Position numbers and translations under genes: made by a program
Shown: positions 11,701 through 24,159 of the stretch, one piece after another
Numbering within the stretch: the stretch's first letter is position 1
How the letters are laid out: each line of letters opens with the position of its first letter
The notes under the pieces: model-generated
Told to the model about the DNA's origin: nothing
Database searches by the model: none
What the model saw: only the letters and a program-made list of their open reading frames with translations
Assembly: GCF_958979055.1 (NCBI RefSeq)
Contig: NC_084887.1
Location: 26,840,044-26,904,043 of the forward strand
Length of the DNA: 64,000 bases
Direction: 5' to 3'
DNA from: Alnus glutinosa
Taxonomy: Eukaryota; Streptophyta; Magnoliopsida; Fagales; Betulaceae

Positions 11701-13086
11701 CTATGGGTGTGATTATATTAAGTTACTGTAAAATATTAATTAAATGATTAAATTCAATTTTTTTTATCAACTAAATATTTTGAGACAATTAGTGATTTAT
11801 ACATGGTATCAAAGCAGTGGTTTTGTGTTTGATTTGGACTATACTTTAAACCTCCAGTTTAGTAAAATATTCCACATATTGAACCCAATTATTGAGGGAG
11901 GGGAGTGGTGTGCGCCCACATGCGAGGATGAGTATTAAGAATATTAATTAAATAATTCAGTTCACATCTTCTTATCAACTTAATCTTTTGGGATTATGGA
12001 TGTTTTAACAGTTACCAAGTAATAACCACAAAGAATTAGATATATTAATCAAAACCGGATGACATACATAGTATAGACACATGCACTCATAGCTCTGTAT
12101 TCGTTACAACTGTCCCCCTCTGTAACTCTGCTGTGACAACATGTTCATTTCCTTTTCTATCTTATATTCTATGTCCATGTCCATGCTATATAGCATAAGA
12201 GAATTTGGAATTAAAAAAAAAAAAGAAGAAGAAGAAAAATGCTTGTAGTTTGAGTGCTCTTTTATGCTTTTGAGCACTCCTATACTTGCACTAACCTATT
12301 TGCTGTCAGCAAGGTGCTACATAACATGATGCATTACTGTTAGAAAAGGTAGCCATATTATATTCATGCACTGACCAGTTTTTGATCTCTCATTTGGTTA
12401 ACAATAAATTTCACCACCTCTCCCAAAAAAGGAAAGAAAAAGAAAAATAAGAGCAGAGGTTCACAGACTGGAGCAGCACCTATTGTTAGTGATGCTTTAA
12501 CTATGGTTGCTTAGATTAGTCTCCCTGTCAAACTTAGTTCCCTGTGCATAGAGCTAGTCACGGCCACCAATGAGATTTCAGACTACAAACTTTGTGTGCC
12601 AAATGACCAAATATTTATCGTTTGGGAGCTCATAGGGCGATCAATATGTAACACTTGAGAGTAGTTATATGTTAATTGGCACCTTCATCATTGTATTAAA
12701 AATTTAAAGCTTTTAATTATAAAAAATTAAAAATAAATTAGAAATTTAAAGCTTGACCTCACCAAAAAAAAAAAAAAAAAAATCAAAGCTTAAGCATTTC
12801 TGTCCTGACATAAGATGTCTTCGCTTGCCTTTATTTATTTACTTTTTCCCAGCTTCCCTTGATGTTTTAATGACAGCCACAAATTACAATTGCAAACTAA
12901 TGTTTCTATCAATCTTTGTAGTTGTTGGGATGGCTTGTTGCAGCACCCTTTATCTTGGCCATACTATATGTCACACTTTTGCCGTGTTTTAAGTTCTTGG
13001 TTCACAAGTTCAGCCCTGTTCCTTTAAGCCCAAAGAAACCACTTCGTGCAAACTCGGATATCAAGCTCAAGGTAAGGGATGTCTGA
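8747..13086 (+). CDS. DUF2062 family membrane protein (5 exons, 183 aa)
   Basis: Exons are 8747-8823, 9347-9417, 9672-9777, 9882-10014 and 12922-13086, all with GT-AG borders and consistent phase (552 nt with stop). The protein starts MSMASIGLGPWFHKKIVDPL. It carries the DUF2062 core: GAEPKQLAFSAALGITLGVF, then a hydrophobic helix after PICGVTVFLCGMAIALL, then the APTAMLANFIATPIEL stretch. A C-terminal transmembrane segment (WLVAAPFILAILYVTLL) is followed by a basic, proline-rich tail. DUF2062 proteins occur in bacteria and plants, and their biochemical role is not established to my knowledge, so I assign none. A second in-frame ATG two codons downstream could also serve as start. The fourth intron is long (2.9 kb) and hosts repeats, including a TRIM remnant. 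Confidence 0.9.
10310..11035. repeat. Dispersed repeat with GAGCTCGAGC-type ends in DUF2062 intron 4
   Basis: Two flanks are rich in the GAGCTyGAGC / CGAACTyGTTCG type of sequence (about 10330-10500 and 10880-11030). They bracket an AT-rich centre with dinucleotide-like CACATATATACATACAC runs (10676-10760). The flanks look partly inverted relative to each other. Sequences of this type are common dispersed repeats in plant genomes. I cannot assign a superfamily or find exact ends. Confidence 0.5.
11728..12011 (+). mobile_element. Decayed TRIM (small LTR element) in DUF2062 intron 4
   Basis: A primer-binding site matching the initiator methionine tRNA end (tggtatcaaagcagtgg, 11804-11820; usual form TGGTATCAGAGC) follows an LTR-like block at about 11728-11803. 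A related block at about 11934-12010 shares ATATTAATTAAAT, TTATCAACT and a TTTTGRGA motif in the same order. A purine-rich stretch (gggaggggagtgg near 11896) lies before the second copy. The two LTRs differ at many positions, so the element is old. The internal region is only about 130 bp and encodes nothing, which fits a TRIM. Confidence 0.6.
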
Positions 13087-13624
13087 CTAACTTGTAAGCA
13101 CAGATTTGTGTCTTTAATCCCATCAACAGGAGCTGAGGTCATTTGTTTCTAACCTAATACTTGTACATAGAACACTATTATGCTCAAGGTGCACAAAGAC
13201 GTTTGTATCAGTGTCATGCTTGATGAGCTTGTTGTATCAAGTAGTGTAGCCAAGGCAACATTTGGATAAAAAATAATGGAAGTATGAAGTTTATTCACAA
13301 TTATGACAGGAAACGGATGAAAGCCTCTCTATTGCTCAGCATCATCGGATGTATTGTTATGGTGTTTTGAAACACACTAGAACGGATCATAGCCTTGATA
13401 GATACAGGACCGAGGAGCTGCCTGGTTCTGGGATCACTGGGGTTTTACATATCAAACTCTGCTTGTTATTTAGAACTTCTATGATATTATTATATAGGTT
13501 TCTTTTAACAAATTCTCATTATTGCATTTCTGGTCAGTTGATATCATACCATAGTCCAAATTAAGGCCTCAAAAAAGTGGTATTGAGACAGGGAGGGCGG
13601 TTGTGGCCAGGGTTTTTGTTTTGT
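13087..13624. other. DUF2062 3' flank
   Basis: This interval probably includes the 3' UTR of the DUF2062 gene. No other coding or repeat structure is convincing. The open frame at 13349-13564 has no domain that I recognise. Confidence 0.45.
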
Positions 13625-14645
13625 GTTTATTATTATTATTTATTTATTTATATCGGTAAAAGACCTAATACAAAGCTAGAAGCAAATACAAATTAAACAG
13701 CTACAACAGAGGACCGGGGGAGGGGGGGGGGGGGGGGGGGGTAAATTACCACCGATGATAGGAACCCAGGGGGTAATGAGAATGCGGCCAGAGTGGGATC
13801 TGGTTGCGGCCCAATGTACCGCATAGTGAGCACAAAAGTTTACAATTCTGTTGGCTTTACTAGTTTTTCATGAGGAAGATGCTGGGACAGAGTCAATGAT
13901 ATCGGAGAATGGAGATGATAGGAGAGATACGTCAATCTTAAGATAAGTTGGGGTATTGGAGAGCTAAAATAATTACTTGTGAATTGCCTTCAATGATGAA
14001 TCGATCTAGATTGAGAGTCATAGCCAAAGAGACGATAAGCAGAGCAACTAAGGCTTCACCATAATTAGGCAAGCAAGGGGGGCTAATAAGAGAAATCATT
14101 TTGATAATATGCTCAGTGCGATTGCTTGGGCGGAGAATGAGTCCCTTATTGCTATGTAAAAATTGATCTTGAGCCGGAGGGGGGGGTGGGGGGTCGAGGG
14201 TGAAGATTCGCCTTCCAAGCTTGAAAATGTTCAAGGGAGATTCTGTTGACAAGCCAAGAAATCCAACAAGCATCAAAGGAAGGGTCTTCATGGTAAGCTT
14301 TATTTATGTGGAACCAGAGGAGATCACAAGCCACAATAGCAAAAATTAAAATTTATGGTGATCCACCTGAGGGATGCTAAGAGATTCATTCAGTGAGATA
14401 ATTAATTTAATCTAGTCCACCATGTTGGAAAAATTAAGCGTTGAGAAGTCCTATGACCAAAATGAGTTGGAGAGAATTGGGGGCAACTTTGCAGAGGGGG
14501 CATGTAAGATCAGTGCCGGAGGAGTTTAGAGAGAATCCAAGGCAATCCTTTGTAGGTATGATATCCCAAGCAATGTTCCAAATGAACAGTTTCTATCGAT
14601 AAGTAAGGTTTAAACCCCATATCGACTTCCAAAAAGAGCTGGGAG
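13625..14645 (-). mobile_element. LINE relic: reverse-transcriptase zinc-binding and RNase H regions, disrupted
   Basis: On the minus strand the 14640-14430 part resembles the zinc-binding (zf-RVT) region after a plant LINE reverse transcriptase, with tryptophan and cysteine spacing such as DLTCPLCK and IAWDIIP. It is followed at about 14150-13940 by an RNase H-like segment with NYGEALVALLIVSLAM and LDRFIIEGNSQVIILAL. Stop codons and a frameshift near a GC-homopolymer (about 14180) break the frame. TTATT and T-rich repeats at 13626-13650 mark the 3' end. A run of 20 G at 13722-13741 lies inside. No reverse transcriptase core remains, so the copy is 5'-truncated and dead. Confidence 0.7.
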
Positions 14646-16691
14646 TAGTGAGGGGTGGTCAGGGTTTATTGTTCCTTGCTTAATCTCTTGAGTCTGCACA
14701 AGATATTGAGAGAACACAAAAGACTATTTCTTTTTCTTGGTTGGTTGAGCCTTTCCCAGAGACTTTTCTCCTTTGATGCCTTCCTACCAGGCTCCCCCAA
14801 AGGTTGGGCCCTTGTTATAATGGGCCGATGTGAGCCTTCTTCATTTGTTGAGCTCCAACTGGTTTTGTGCATAATTATCATAAAATTATTTAAAAAATGA
14901 CATAAGTAAGTTGATTATTTGTAATTGATTTATGAAATTAATTTTAATTTTGGACACGAGTGGGAAGAATTATGATTTTGTACAACATTTGCATAACAAT
15001 GTTGATGTGTCTAGCATTTTTATTTGGGAGATGGTACATTCACTACAAGTGCACTATGTGTGGGCACCACCCCAATGTGTCTTGGTGTTGTGCCACTTGT
15101 TATAATTTGAACATTTTTCTTTTTATTTTTTTTAAAAAAATATTAGACACATCAGCATTGTTGTGCAATTATTGTGTGAAAATTGTGTAAATAACGTATC
15201 CCTATAATTTTAAGGTGTAAATGTCAAAACAGTAATGCATATTGCTTGGGAATCTTAAGGTATCAAACAATTATGAATAATTGTCGTGGTTTTTAAGTAT
15301 TTTGTAGGCTTTGAATAAGGATAATTTCAAGACAAATTTCATATTATTTGAATTTAAATTGAGAAAGTTATTATTGCAAGCCCCATAGATTGGGCTGTCA
15401 AACACTAATTAGGTACAAATCTGGCCAGAAAATAAAAAAAATAAGAAGAAGAAGAAGACGATATGTATCAGATTTTGTGAGATACGAATCTAGAGCCGTT
15501 AGCCTTGCATGGTAATTGAGGCTGGATGACTGGCCTCGGTTGCCTGAGCTCGATTGCCAGCTCGTCGACGTAGTTGTAGGTTCGATGGCCTCCTTCAATC
15601 GGTGTTGAGTGACCAATTAATTGCTAAGGATATGATGTGGGTACATGATCTTGTCTCACCAATTCTCAAAGATAATGGAGTTGCAATGATGCCGCCCTCG
15701 CATTTTGAGGGGTGTGACAGTGTGAGGATGGTAAAAAAAAAAAATTATGGAGAAGCCATTGAAGTGAGATTTTGGGAAATCTTATCCAAACTTAAGGAAA
15801 GTCAATCTTCTGTTGAGAAATTGTGTGCGACTTACCTTTCTCACCAGTCAGATATATCTGAAACTTTCCCCTAATGTACGTGCCTCAACTTTTGTAATCT
15901 CTGGCAGTTAAAGAACACTTCGAGCACAGCATTGCCTCTCTGTCTCTCTCTCTGGATCATTCTGTTTCACTTTCAGATTCTGAATAAATATTAGATTTTC
16001 TCATCTGGGTATCTTCTACTAGAATTCAAATCGATCTCAAAAGTCTCATCAATTTTTTTTTTATGTTTTTTTTTTTCTTTTTTTCTTTTTTTTTCATCTG
16101 GGTCTTCTCCAAAACTTTTTTTCATCTGGGTCTTCTCCAAAACTGACATTGTTCAACTTTTTTCTCTAAATATTGTGTCACTTCCTAAAAATTCCTTTTA
16201 ACACCAATATCAAAATTTTATTATTGTTACTTAAGGTAAGACAAGAGGACTGGCCGGGGGGACCGGGGGGACCTGTCCGACATTGAGGAGGAATTTCACG
16301 ACTGACTTCTTCTATGTGGAAAGTCGTCTACTCTCTCTGGCTCGAGGACAGATTGCAAAGTCCAGCTTATGACTATCGTACACGGCCCCCTTTATCTGGA
16401 TCTGGCTATTCGGGGTACCTGTGAAAAGATTCAATCTTTCTTCTTTGCTTTCTTTTCTTAATTCATGACTGGACCCCTGTCTATCTAGTATGTGAGTGAG
16501 TAAGTCCCCCCAGGCAAGTCCGCCAGGTTGTCCGGTTTATCGGGTTCAGTCTGCAAAGATGAACTATTTCCCCCCATCTTTAAATCAATTTCTCATCTGG
16601 TTCTTCCTCGGAGTTTTCATCGTATGATTATTGTCTTTCACAGTTGTTCCTTTACGTTTATATATTGTTGGGGGTGTTCGGAAGATTATTA
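14646..16691. other. Intergenic DNA and probable ATL7 promoter/leader
   Basis: There is no complete gene. An open frame at 15554-15874 (106 codons, containing VHDLVSPILKDNGVAMMPPS) has coding-like composition but no family I recognise. It may be a gene fragment. CT repeats near 15930-15955 and a T-rich tract at 16050-16092 are followed by a direct repeat of catctgggtcttctccaaaa (16097 and 16125). The G-rich motif ccggggggaccggggggacc lies near 16255. The last few hundred bases are probably the 5' UTR and promoter of the RING gene. Confidence 0.45.
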
Positions 16692-18906
16692 ATGATGTCT
16701 TATAGCCATTCAGATCCACCTTGTAGTTCCTTAACAAGAGCTTCAACTGCACAGAGGATGTACCAAGCTTTTATTATCTCTATTCCTGTCTCCTCTGCTT
16801 TCATCGTCCTCCTCTTCTTCTACTTGTGCTATCTTCGCCGCCAGAGGGCCGATTGGTCGTCTATACGAATGCAAGCGTCTTATGGCAACAACAACAATGG
16901 TATCTCCGGGGTAAGATCATTCCCCTTTCTTGGTTTTCACCAATTTGTGTTATTTACATGCATACTTTTGTATGCGAGTGTAAACTATGTCTTTTGTGGT
17001 TATGGTTTGTGCAGTCTGAATTGGGCATGAAGAAAGAACTAAGAGAGATGCTACCCATAATTGTGTACAAGGAGAGCTTCTCTATTAGAGATACACAGTG
17101 AGTGGACTTCCTTTTTTGGTTGATTTTGCTTGTGATAATATTATCGAAGTTGGTACTCTTGTTTAGTATTTAGCATTTTGTACGAAACGACTTTTTTTGT
17201 TCTTAAAAAATCTTACAATCTCTCCTTAACCTCCATATATTGAACCCTTTCTCATTAGGATTTCTGTTACTTGATGATAACGGTCCAACTGTTAAGCTTT
17301 CGTAGTTGAGTCAATTTATCACTGATGATTGTTAACTTTCTAGATATACTTCATCGGTTATTAGAGATTAGTCTAATTTGTTCTAGAAATATATAGATAT
17401 CTGTTTAATGTTGCTATAATGAAAAGAGGAAAATAATTCAACGGAAAATGCACCTTGAAAGGGTGCACTAGTTACTATGTATTGGACTGGACTGACTGTT
17501 TCACATTATTCAGTTTTCTTTTGAATGAACCCAGTATAGAGGTATTGATAGAGTTGGGTAAAGCCCTATCAAAATTGTATCTAGAGGTGAGTGAGGTGAC
17601 TGAATTGAGTTGAATCTAGAGGTAAAATAGTGTAAATCCAAACATATGGATATTTGGTATCTTTGTCAAAAAGTATATGAAGTTGTTTGGGGAGAAAGGA
17701 ATTTGGAGGTTGGATACCCATACACAAGTAGATTCAAAGCCGACCAAACATAACTGAAGAAGTCAATGAGTAACTTCATTTAAATGCCATTGAAATGAAT
17801 ATGGAACCTACCTTGGGCGTAAAGCCTCATTGGCATGGTTCCAGAGGCCTAGGTTTAAAACCTGTCAGCATGTTGACTAATGTCTAATTTGTAGGATGAT
17901 AAAATATCATACTATGCAGTAAGCTTTGTTGTGTAAGGGGGAGCATCTGGGAATTTAATGATGTTTCAGCTTTAAATTATCACTTGTCATGACCAGAGAA
18001 TGAATTCTTTCTTCAAATGCTCCAGAAATCATTATTGAAAAAAAATGGAAGTAAGGTTATTTTCTTATTTTCGTATTTTTTTCGTTCTCCCTTTAGGGGA
18101 GGGGTGTGAATGTCTAGAAAAGGAAATACAGATGAGTGGTTGAAAAATGAAATGTATTTACCTCATGAAATATTAAAATTGGTATGATGTACATTCAATA
18201 ACCTAAAATGAGATCCACATCACGTGCTATATCAAGACCATGAGTGAGTTTATGGGATTTTCAATGATGTTGTGTTATGTCTAAAAGGGTAAAATGAGTA
18301 CTAGTTTGGCCACATATTTTCTTAGATGTACAAGCTACTGCATTGAAGTGTCAAACAAATTTAAGGTGTTGGAAATTACGACCTGTAATTTCTTAGTTTT
18401 CCTTTCATATAATGAGGCAACCTCTGTATTTTTGCAGATGCTCAGTATGCCTGGCGGAATACCAGGCAGAGGATAGGCTTCAACAGATACCTGCCTGTGG
18501 CCATACATTTCATATGGACTGCATTGATCACTGGCTCACTACCCACAGCACCTGCCCACTCTGCCGCCTCTCTCTCCTTCCTACCTCTAAGTCTTCAACT
18601 GAACTACCACTTATACATGTTGAAACTAGTCAAGAATATTCTGTTACTGTGAATTGTAATGATGCATCGATACAACAGAGGCCCCATGCTTGGGAAGAAA
18701 TACAAGCCATACAAATATCTGAATCAAGCCACGGAGATGCGAGACTTCCCCAAAACAATTCTAAAGAAGATGCAAGAAACTCCGATTGTTTTGATCATGA
18801 GAGAGAATTTAGGGGTTCAAGATATGACATTGAGCGACATGAGCCTCATGATGGATTTTCTGGTTTGTTGCACACGAGCTTAATCTATCTTTGTCACACC
18901 TTTTAA
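16692..18906 (+). CDS. ATL7: RING-H2 finger E3 ubiquitin ligase, ATL7 type (3 exons, 256 aa)
   Basis: The predicted membrane-bound E3 ligase would transfer ubiquitin from an E2 to substrates. Exons are 16692-16910, 17015-17097 and 18438-18906. An N-terminal transmembrane helix spans residues about 24-48 (MYQAFIISIPVSSAFIVLLF). The GLD-like ATL motif appears as GMKKELREMLPIIVYKESF. A canonical RING-H2 domain uses C102, C105, C121, H123, H126, C129, C140 and C143, with W133 in the expected place for E2 contact. The tail is polar and low in complexity. Arabidopsis ATL7 (At4g10150) has the same layout as I recall it. Start choice: the two adjacent ATGs at 16692 and 16695 match the family's MSYS start; an upstream in-frame ATG at 16644 would add a hydrophobic stretch and is less likely. 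A donor at 18863 joined to an acceptor at 19465 would give an alternative end two residues after GFS. Confidence 0.9.
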
Positions 18907-20160
18907 ATTTTAATTTTATTCTTTTTCCCCTCTTTTTCAAGAAAAATGCTGTGGTTTGCCATAGAAATGCATTGCATATTGAATTACTTCTCATGTAGTT
19001 AATCTCATTTGATTCATATACATTTCTACTCTACATATCATTATGATTCTGGTGAACGAGTATTGTGTTGCCCGGGTTATGCCCTTCTTCCCCATTTTGA
19101 TGATGGGCTGTGCCTTGAAGTACATCATTCAATACCATTCAATGATGTTGATGTATGAAACAGATGTTGAATATTCTCTCTTTCTGGTGAAAAGATTACA
19201 TAATTAATAGTTGTCTGTGTCCATCAAGGGTGATTCTGTTTCCGCCTTCATTTATACTTATTTAAAGCAGCAGTGGCCACAACTGCATATTGTTTGTCTG
19301 CAAAAGACCATGATAGAGAGAATCTGGTTCATAACAAATAATTTCATTTGCATTTCTCACAAATTACTAAGCTCTTTCTTTTGCATGTCTAAATATATGT
19401 ATGCGAAAATGTTATGGTATGATTTATTTCAGTTGATGATGTCCATTTTGGTTGTTTTTGAACAGCTTGACCTATCTCAAGAACTGAGCCAGGACAGCTG
19501 AAAATGCCATCATGAATCAGACGCTGCATCATGGGTACTGCTCTCCAAGTGGGATGTTAAAGAGCAAGAACCAAGTCTCATGAGACCAGTTTTCCACTAG
19601 AAGGCAAGAAAAAACTAAACAAAATGATCGCCAATTGATTAGGAACTAAGAGAAGTTTACAACGTTTGTGAAAATATTCCTGGATCTTTTGATTTGAGTT
19701 TATTCAGGGTGCACAGCAGTCTTATCTGATAGAAAACAGGAACCAATTTTTATTGGGATCGTGATTCTCATGTTTGTGTATGAAGAGCAGCTCTAAGCCT
19801 CTAACTAGATCAGAGCGATGGGCGAACGATCAGAGTTGTAACTACATTAGCTTTGATAAGAGCTACAATGTGTTGTACATGGGAAACCATGGTTTCAAGA
19901 AGAACTTTGAGCTCTAATGCACCTGCTTCTTTCTTTGAACGTAAATATTGTCTAGAATGTGCATTAAATCAACAGCGTCTTTGATGTGAGGAGAGAGACA
20001 GATGGTACAAAGGGTACATTTTGCCATTCGGTGGGATGTAGTGGTGAATGAGTATGGTGAAGCTGTGATAAATCTTAGCTCCCTTCCACAGCAAAAGATT
20101 GTTGATTTATTGCTCATACGCCTTCCTCAAGAACATGGGTCTCCCCAATGAGATTTTTAC
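18907..20160 (+). other. ATL7 3' region, possible spliced 3' UTR
   Basis: No independent gene is visible. An intron-like interval from 18863 (GT) to 19465 (TTTTTGAACAG) could be removed from the ATL7 transcript. The sequence after 19466 would then be 3' UTR. Open frames at 19211-19501 and 19914-20117 have no domains. Confidence 0.4.
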
Positions 20161-23100
20161 TTGAAACTGAATGGAGAATCTCTTGTTAATGTGGCCCTCA
20201 ATTGAAGGTACACGTTTTGGTTGGTTACAAGCTCTTGGAGAGATGGTAGGATAATGGATGATTAAATGTTATGACAGAAATTTCCTCCAAACTCAACCCA
20301 GTCTCTAAAAGTGCTACGTGTTCCTTAACAAGTAGGAAGCACATGTTTTTTTTAATAGCATGTGCTTCTTATATGTTTTTTTAATAGCATTACTAAAAAA
20401 GTATGTTTCTCAAATGCTTAAAAGACAAGTAGCAACGTAGCAATTTTAGAAATTACGTTGAGGACATTTAATCTCGTAGATTGTGTATTCATCCCCTACA
20501 ATTGATGTGCTTGAATTGTATTACGATTCAAGCAACCCACAAAGAGGAAAGCTGTGGGGTTCACGTGCTCCAAGTAGGTGGGCTATGCGCTCCACACTCC
20601 AGACTGTGGGACAAGTGAACCCTACTACTGCTACTTTGTGAGCAGACAGAGCAGTCCAAACTGTAGTGCCATTCAGCACTCCAATTATAAAGGTCCTAAT
20701 TCGTGCTCATCCATGTGCCAATAGTTTTCTTGAATGGGTTAGGGTTTAACAGGCATTAAACATACAGAAGGACGTCCCCTTACCTAGCACGACTTTCATC
20801 TTTGTGATTGTATCATCAGTGTGCAAAAGGGTAGGGGAAGACGTTACTATCGTGTTCAAGTTCATGGGTATCTAAGAGAAACAAGAATTTTTTTTTTTTT
20901 TTTTTTTGGCAAATACAAGGTACGTGATTTATTTTTGCATGATCAAATTATGATTTATTGATTCAAAACCTAATAATCGGTACTAGGTTGGTTGACTAAA
21001 AATGGGTCAATGGCTAAGTTGGCTAATATTCAAGCCTGACCCTCTAAAAGTCCGTGTATCTTGACTGAACCAATAATCGAACCAAGTCATGGATCTAAAT
21101 CGGATCAATTAGACCTAATTGACATTTTGGGTCATTTAGGTTCCTTTTTTGGGACCCAAATGTCTATTTTAGGTTCTTGGACGTTCTCATTTCAATAGTT
21201 TTTAGGTCTTTTTTTAACCAAAATCGATTCTATAATTGGATAAAACCAGTTTGTGGGCCATCTAGAAACATGTCCAACATATTGTTTGGTATAAGTTTCG
21301 TGCATGTTCTTTTATTGCACACATGTATGTGTTGGATGTTGAAAATGATGACATTTCTCGAGAGGGCCGGTGTTGATATCATGAGAGACAACTTGTTGAG
21401 GAAGTAACTAAGGATATGAAACTCATTAACATTGTGTAAAATTTGGTGAAAATACTATGGAAGGATTTGTTCCTGTTAGGGTGGAAATCCAGGACGAAAA
21501 CAAAGAGAAGATGGGCAGAAAATTATGTTAGATTCTCTAACCCCTTGCCTGTTTATAGGCATCTATATATGCAGCTCTTCATGAAGAGTTGAACACTTCT
21601 ATAACTTTCATGAAGACAATAAAGTGTGGTCTCCGCACTTGTTATGGTGTGATCATTCCTTAACACATCATCCATAGAGAAATGTTAGGTTTTCCAAAAA
21701 TTTAATTTCCGTGTGATGTGTAATCATCCCATGTGATATATTGTTTTAGTAAATAGAAGCATATGGTGATAGGATGTTGACACATCACTGGAGAACCAAA
21801 TTTTTGAGAAACCTAGCATTTCTCTCATCAATATGTATATTTTTCAAGCTTTTTCATACTTCTCTCTTATTCGCTTACGATATACATATTATCTTAACGA
21901 GTAATACTGCATACTATACAAACATCCACAAATATTTCATAAAGATGATGTGGCAAAGTTTAGTAGCTATTGAATTTATATATATATAACAATGGTTGAT
22001 CCAAAGGCTATTAAACATTGTCACGTAGCTTTGTAAAATATTTATTGAATGTTTATGTAGTATATAGTATTACTATATGATAAATGAATATGCATGGTTG
22101 ACGTTGGACCCTAATTATGTAAGTTATAACATGAGACCTAAGGTTAGAGTTTATGTTTTATAAAGTTGGTTATTGTGGCTTTAGGTTGAAGCATAGATCT
22201 TCATGCTTAATTTCGAAACAAAGCTTCATGTGCTATTTAGGACAAGCATGTTATGTTGAATTGTATGCATGTGCCCTTTTATATAAGTCAAAGTTGAATC
22301 TCAACGGTTCAAAGGGCACTCCAAGAAGTAAGTACATTTGCACATGATGCATGTTTTATTTCAACAATTTGAACCATAACCTAGTTTGAATTAAAGGCTT
22401 GATTTATAAAGTTTCAGCTCAAGTCAAGGAAATAAAGTTTTTGAAGTTGGTGAAATCTTGTGAAATCTCTTTTTGCAGATATGAACCTCTTATTGACTAG
22501 AAGTCTAGAACTACAGCTCATGGAAAATGCCTCTTGAGGTGATGCAAGTATGCACCAACTTCGATTTTATCCTTATGGAGCCTACACCTTCTACACCCAA
22601 TGATAATCATCAGCGGCAGAAAAGGTGATATAAATATTAGGTAGAATTTATCCTTGAAAACCGACTCGTAAGAAAAAGATACACAAGAGCTTAACTCATG
22701 TGGGACACAATGATCATAACATACTACTACACTTCAGCAGTCGACATCTATGGCGGCCCACTCTATTAATACTGACCTAATGGTAGTCATTTCTCTTTTG
22801 GCGGCTCTACTCACCTATCAGTATTTTAATCCAGCCCATAGGTCGTCCCCTATAACACCCTATAAAAAAAATTAGAGTATTTTTTTATTTTTTTATTGTC
22901 TTTTAATAAATTGCTTTAGGTTCTCAAATATTAAAGAAACATATACTATATTTTCTTTTAACAAGATTTAGTATTTAAAAAAAAAAAAAAATTGTTTTAA
23001 AAAAAAAAAAAAAGTGACAAGAAGCGTTTTTTTTTTTAAATATATATATATATATATTATTATTTTTTTTTTATGAAAGACATAAGTAATATAACACCTC

Positions 23101-23280
23101 CAATCTTTTAGGGTTAGGTTCGTGAATTAAGAAATTTCATAGACCCAAAGGTCATAAATAGGAGCAACAGATCGTGCACTTAATAACACATCAAATGCAT
23201 GGATTTAAAAACGCTTATTAAATGAGAAAACAAATATGAGAGGGGGAGATCGGCTCCCTCCTCCTATCCATTTTCCTTTC
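20161..23280. other. Gene-free intergenic DNA
   Basis: I see no supported gene. The region is AT-rich with many poly(A)/poly(T) runs (20889-20909, 22978-23014, 23024-23070) and an (AT)n run near 23042-23057. Open frames are short and have no recognisable domain. It probably consists of old, unclassifiable transposon remains. Confidence 0.5.
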
Positions 23281-23281
23281 T

Positions 23282-23284
<3 letters not shown>

Positions 23285-23314
<30 letters not shown>

Positions 23315-23397
23315 GTCCACACAAGAGGGGGAATGAGATTCGAACTAGTGACTCCCGCTTCATGAGGCGTGATCCCTAGCTGATTGAGCTACCCCTT
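23285..23397 (-). mobile_element. tRNA-derived SINE (minus orientation)
   Basis: Read on the minus strand, the sequence has a pol III A box (GGTAGCTCAATCAGCTAGG, 23393 downward) and a B box (AGTTCGAATCTC) about 30 bp later. A short body TGTGTGGACGTGT then runs into a long A-run (T-run 23283-23310 on the plus strand). Order and spacing fit a tRNA-derived SINE. It is too short and too altered in the anticodon arm to be a functional tRNA gene, and it ends in poly(A). Confidence 0.75.
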
Positions 23398-24159
23398 GAA
23401 GACTCACTTTCTCTTTCAACTCCCTCCCCGCTCCTACCCTCCTCCTCCCGTTCTGGTATTTTCTTTTATTTTCAGGTGCTCTCCGACCAGATCAGTAATT
23501 TTGGCATCTCCGCTATGCATCCGTCTATCTACTTCTATGTTGTGCCATTCATCTTCTCGATCCATGGTCGTTGCTGCTGTTTGCTGGTTGTGTTTTTGTT
23601 TTGAATAAGAGTTTTATTCTCCATATATCTGCCCTCATAGACGATTTATGGAATGAAGGTTAGTCAGGTGTGAGGGATTATTCCTCACGGCCTGGATAGT
23701 TCAGTGTGAGGGGTTATCTCTCATAGCCAGTTTAAATAAATTTTTCTAAAATATCTTATTACCCTTATCTTAGATTTAGTCTGCTCGGAGCCGATCTGAT
23801 CTTTAACTATTTTTTTACATGGGTTAGCAGAAAATGAAAGTTATAGATAGTACTTTATTGTAAGAATTTTGTTTGTATCTATAACTTTGTAACCTCATAA
23901 TATGTGGTTATGATTTTTAAGAGCTTTATGCTTTGTGATTTTAGAACTTATGTTCATGATCTTTGATCAATGAAACACTCAGATCTTTTGTAAAAAAAAA
24001 AAATATATGTATATTAAACATGAAAACGAAAAATGTAAAGATCTAAACTTAGCATAATAAAAGAGTTCAGAAAAATTCTCTCTTTGGTACCCGTAGGCAC
24101 TTATTGAAAATAAAGTAACTTAAAACATGACATGGACTGAAATGAATTCCTCCATCTAA

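Noticed and set aside
17815..17885. SINE-like B box near CCTAGGTTTAAAACCTG in ATL7 intron 2
   Set aside because: No matching A box, tail or duplication could be found.
23285..23397. A functional tRNA gene on the minus strand
   Set aside because: A and B boxes are present, but no full cloverleaf can be formed and the sequence runs into poly(A), as in a SINE.
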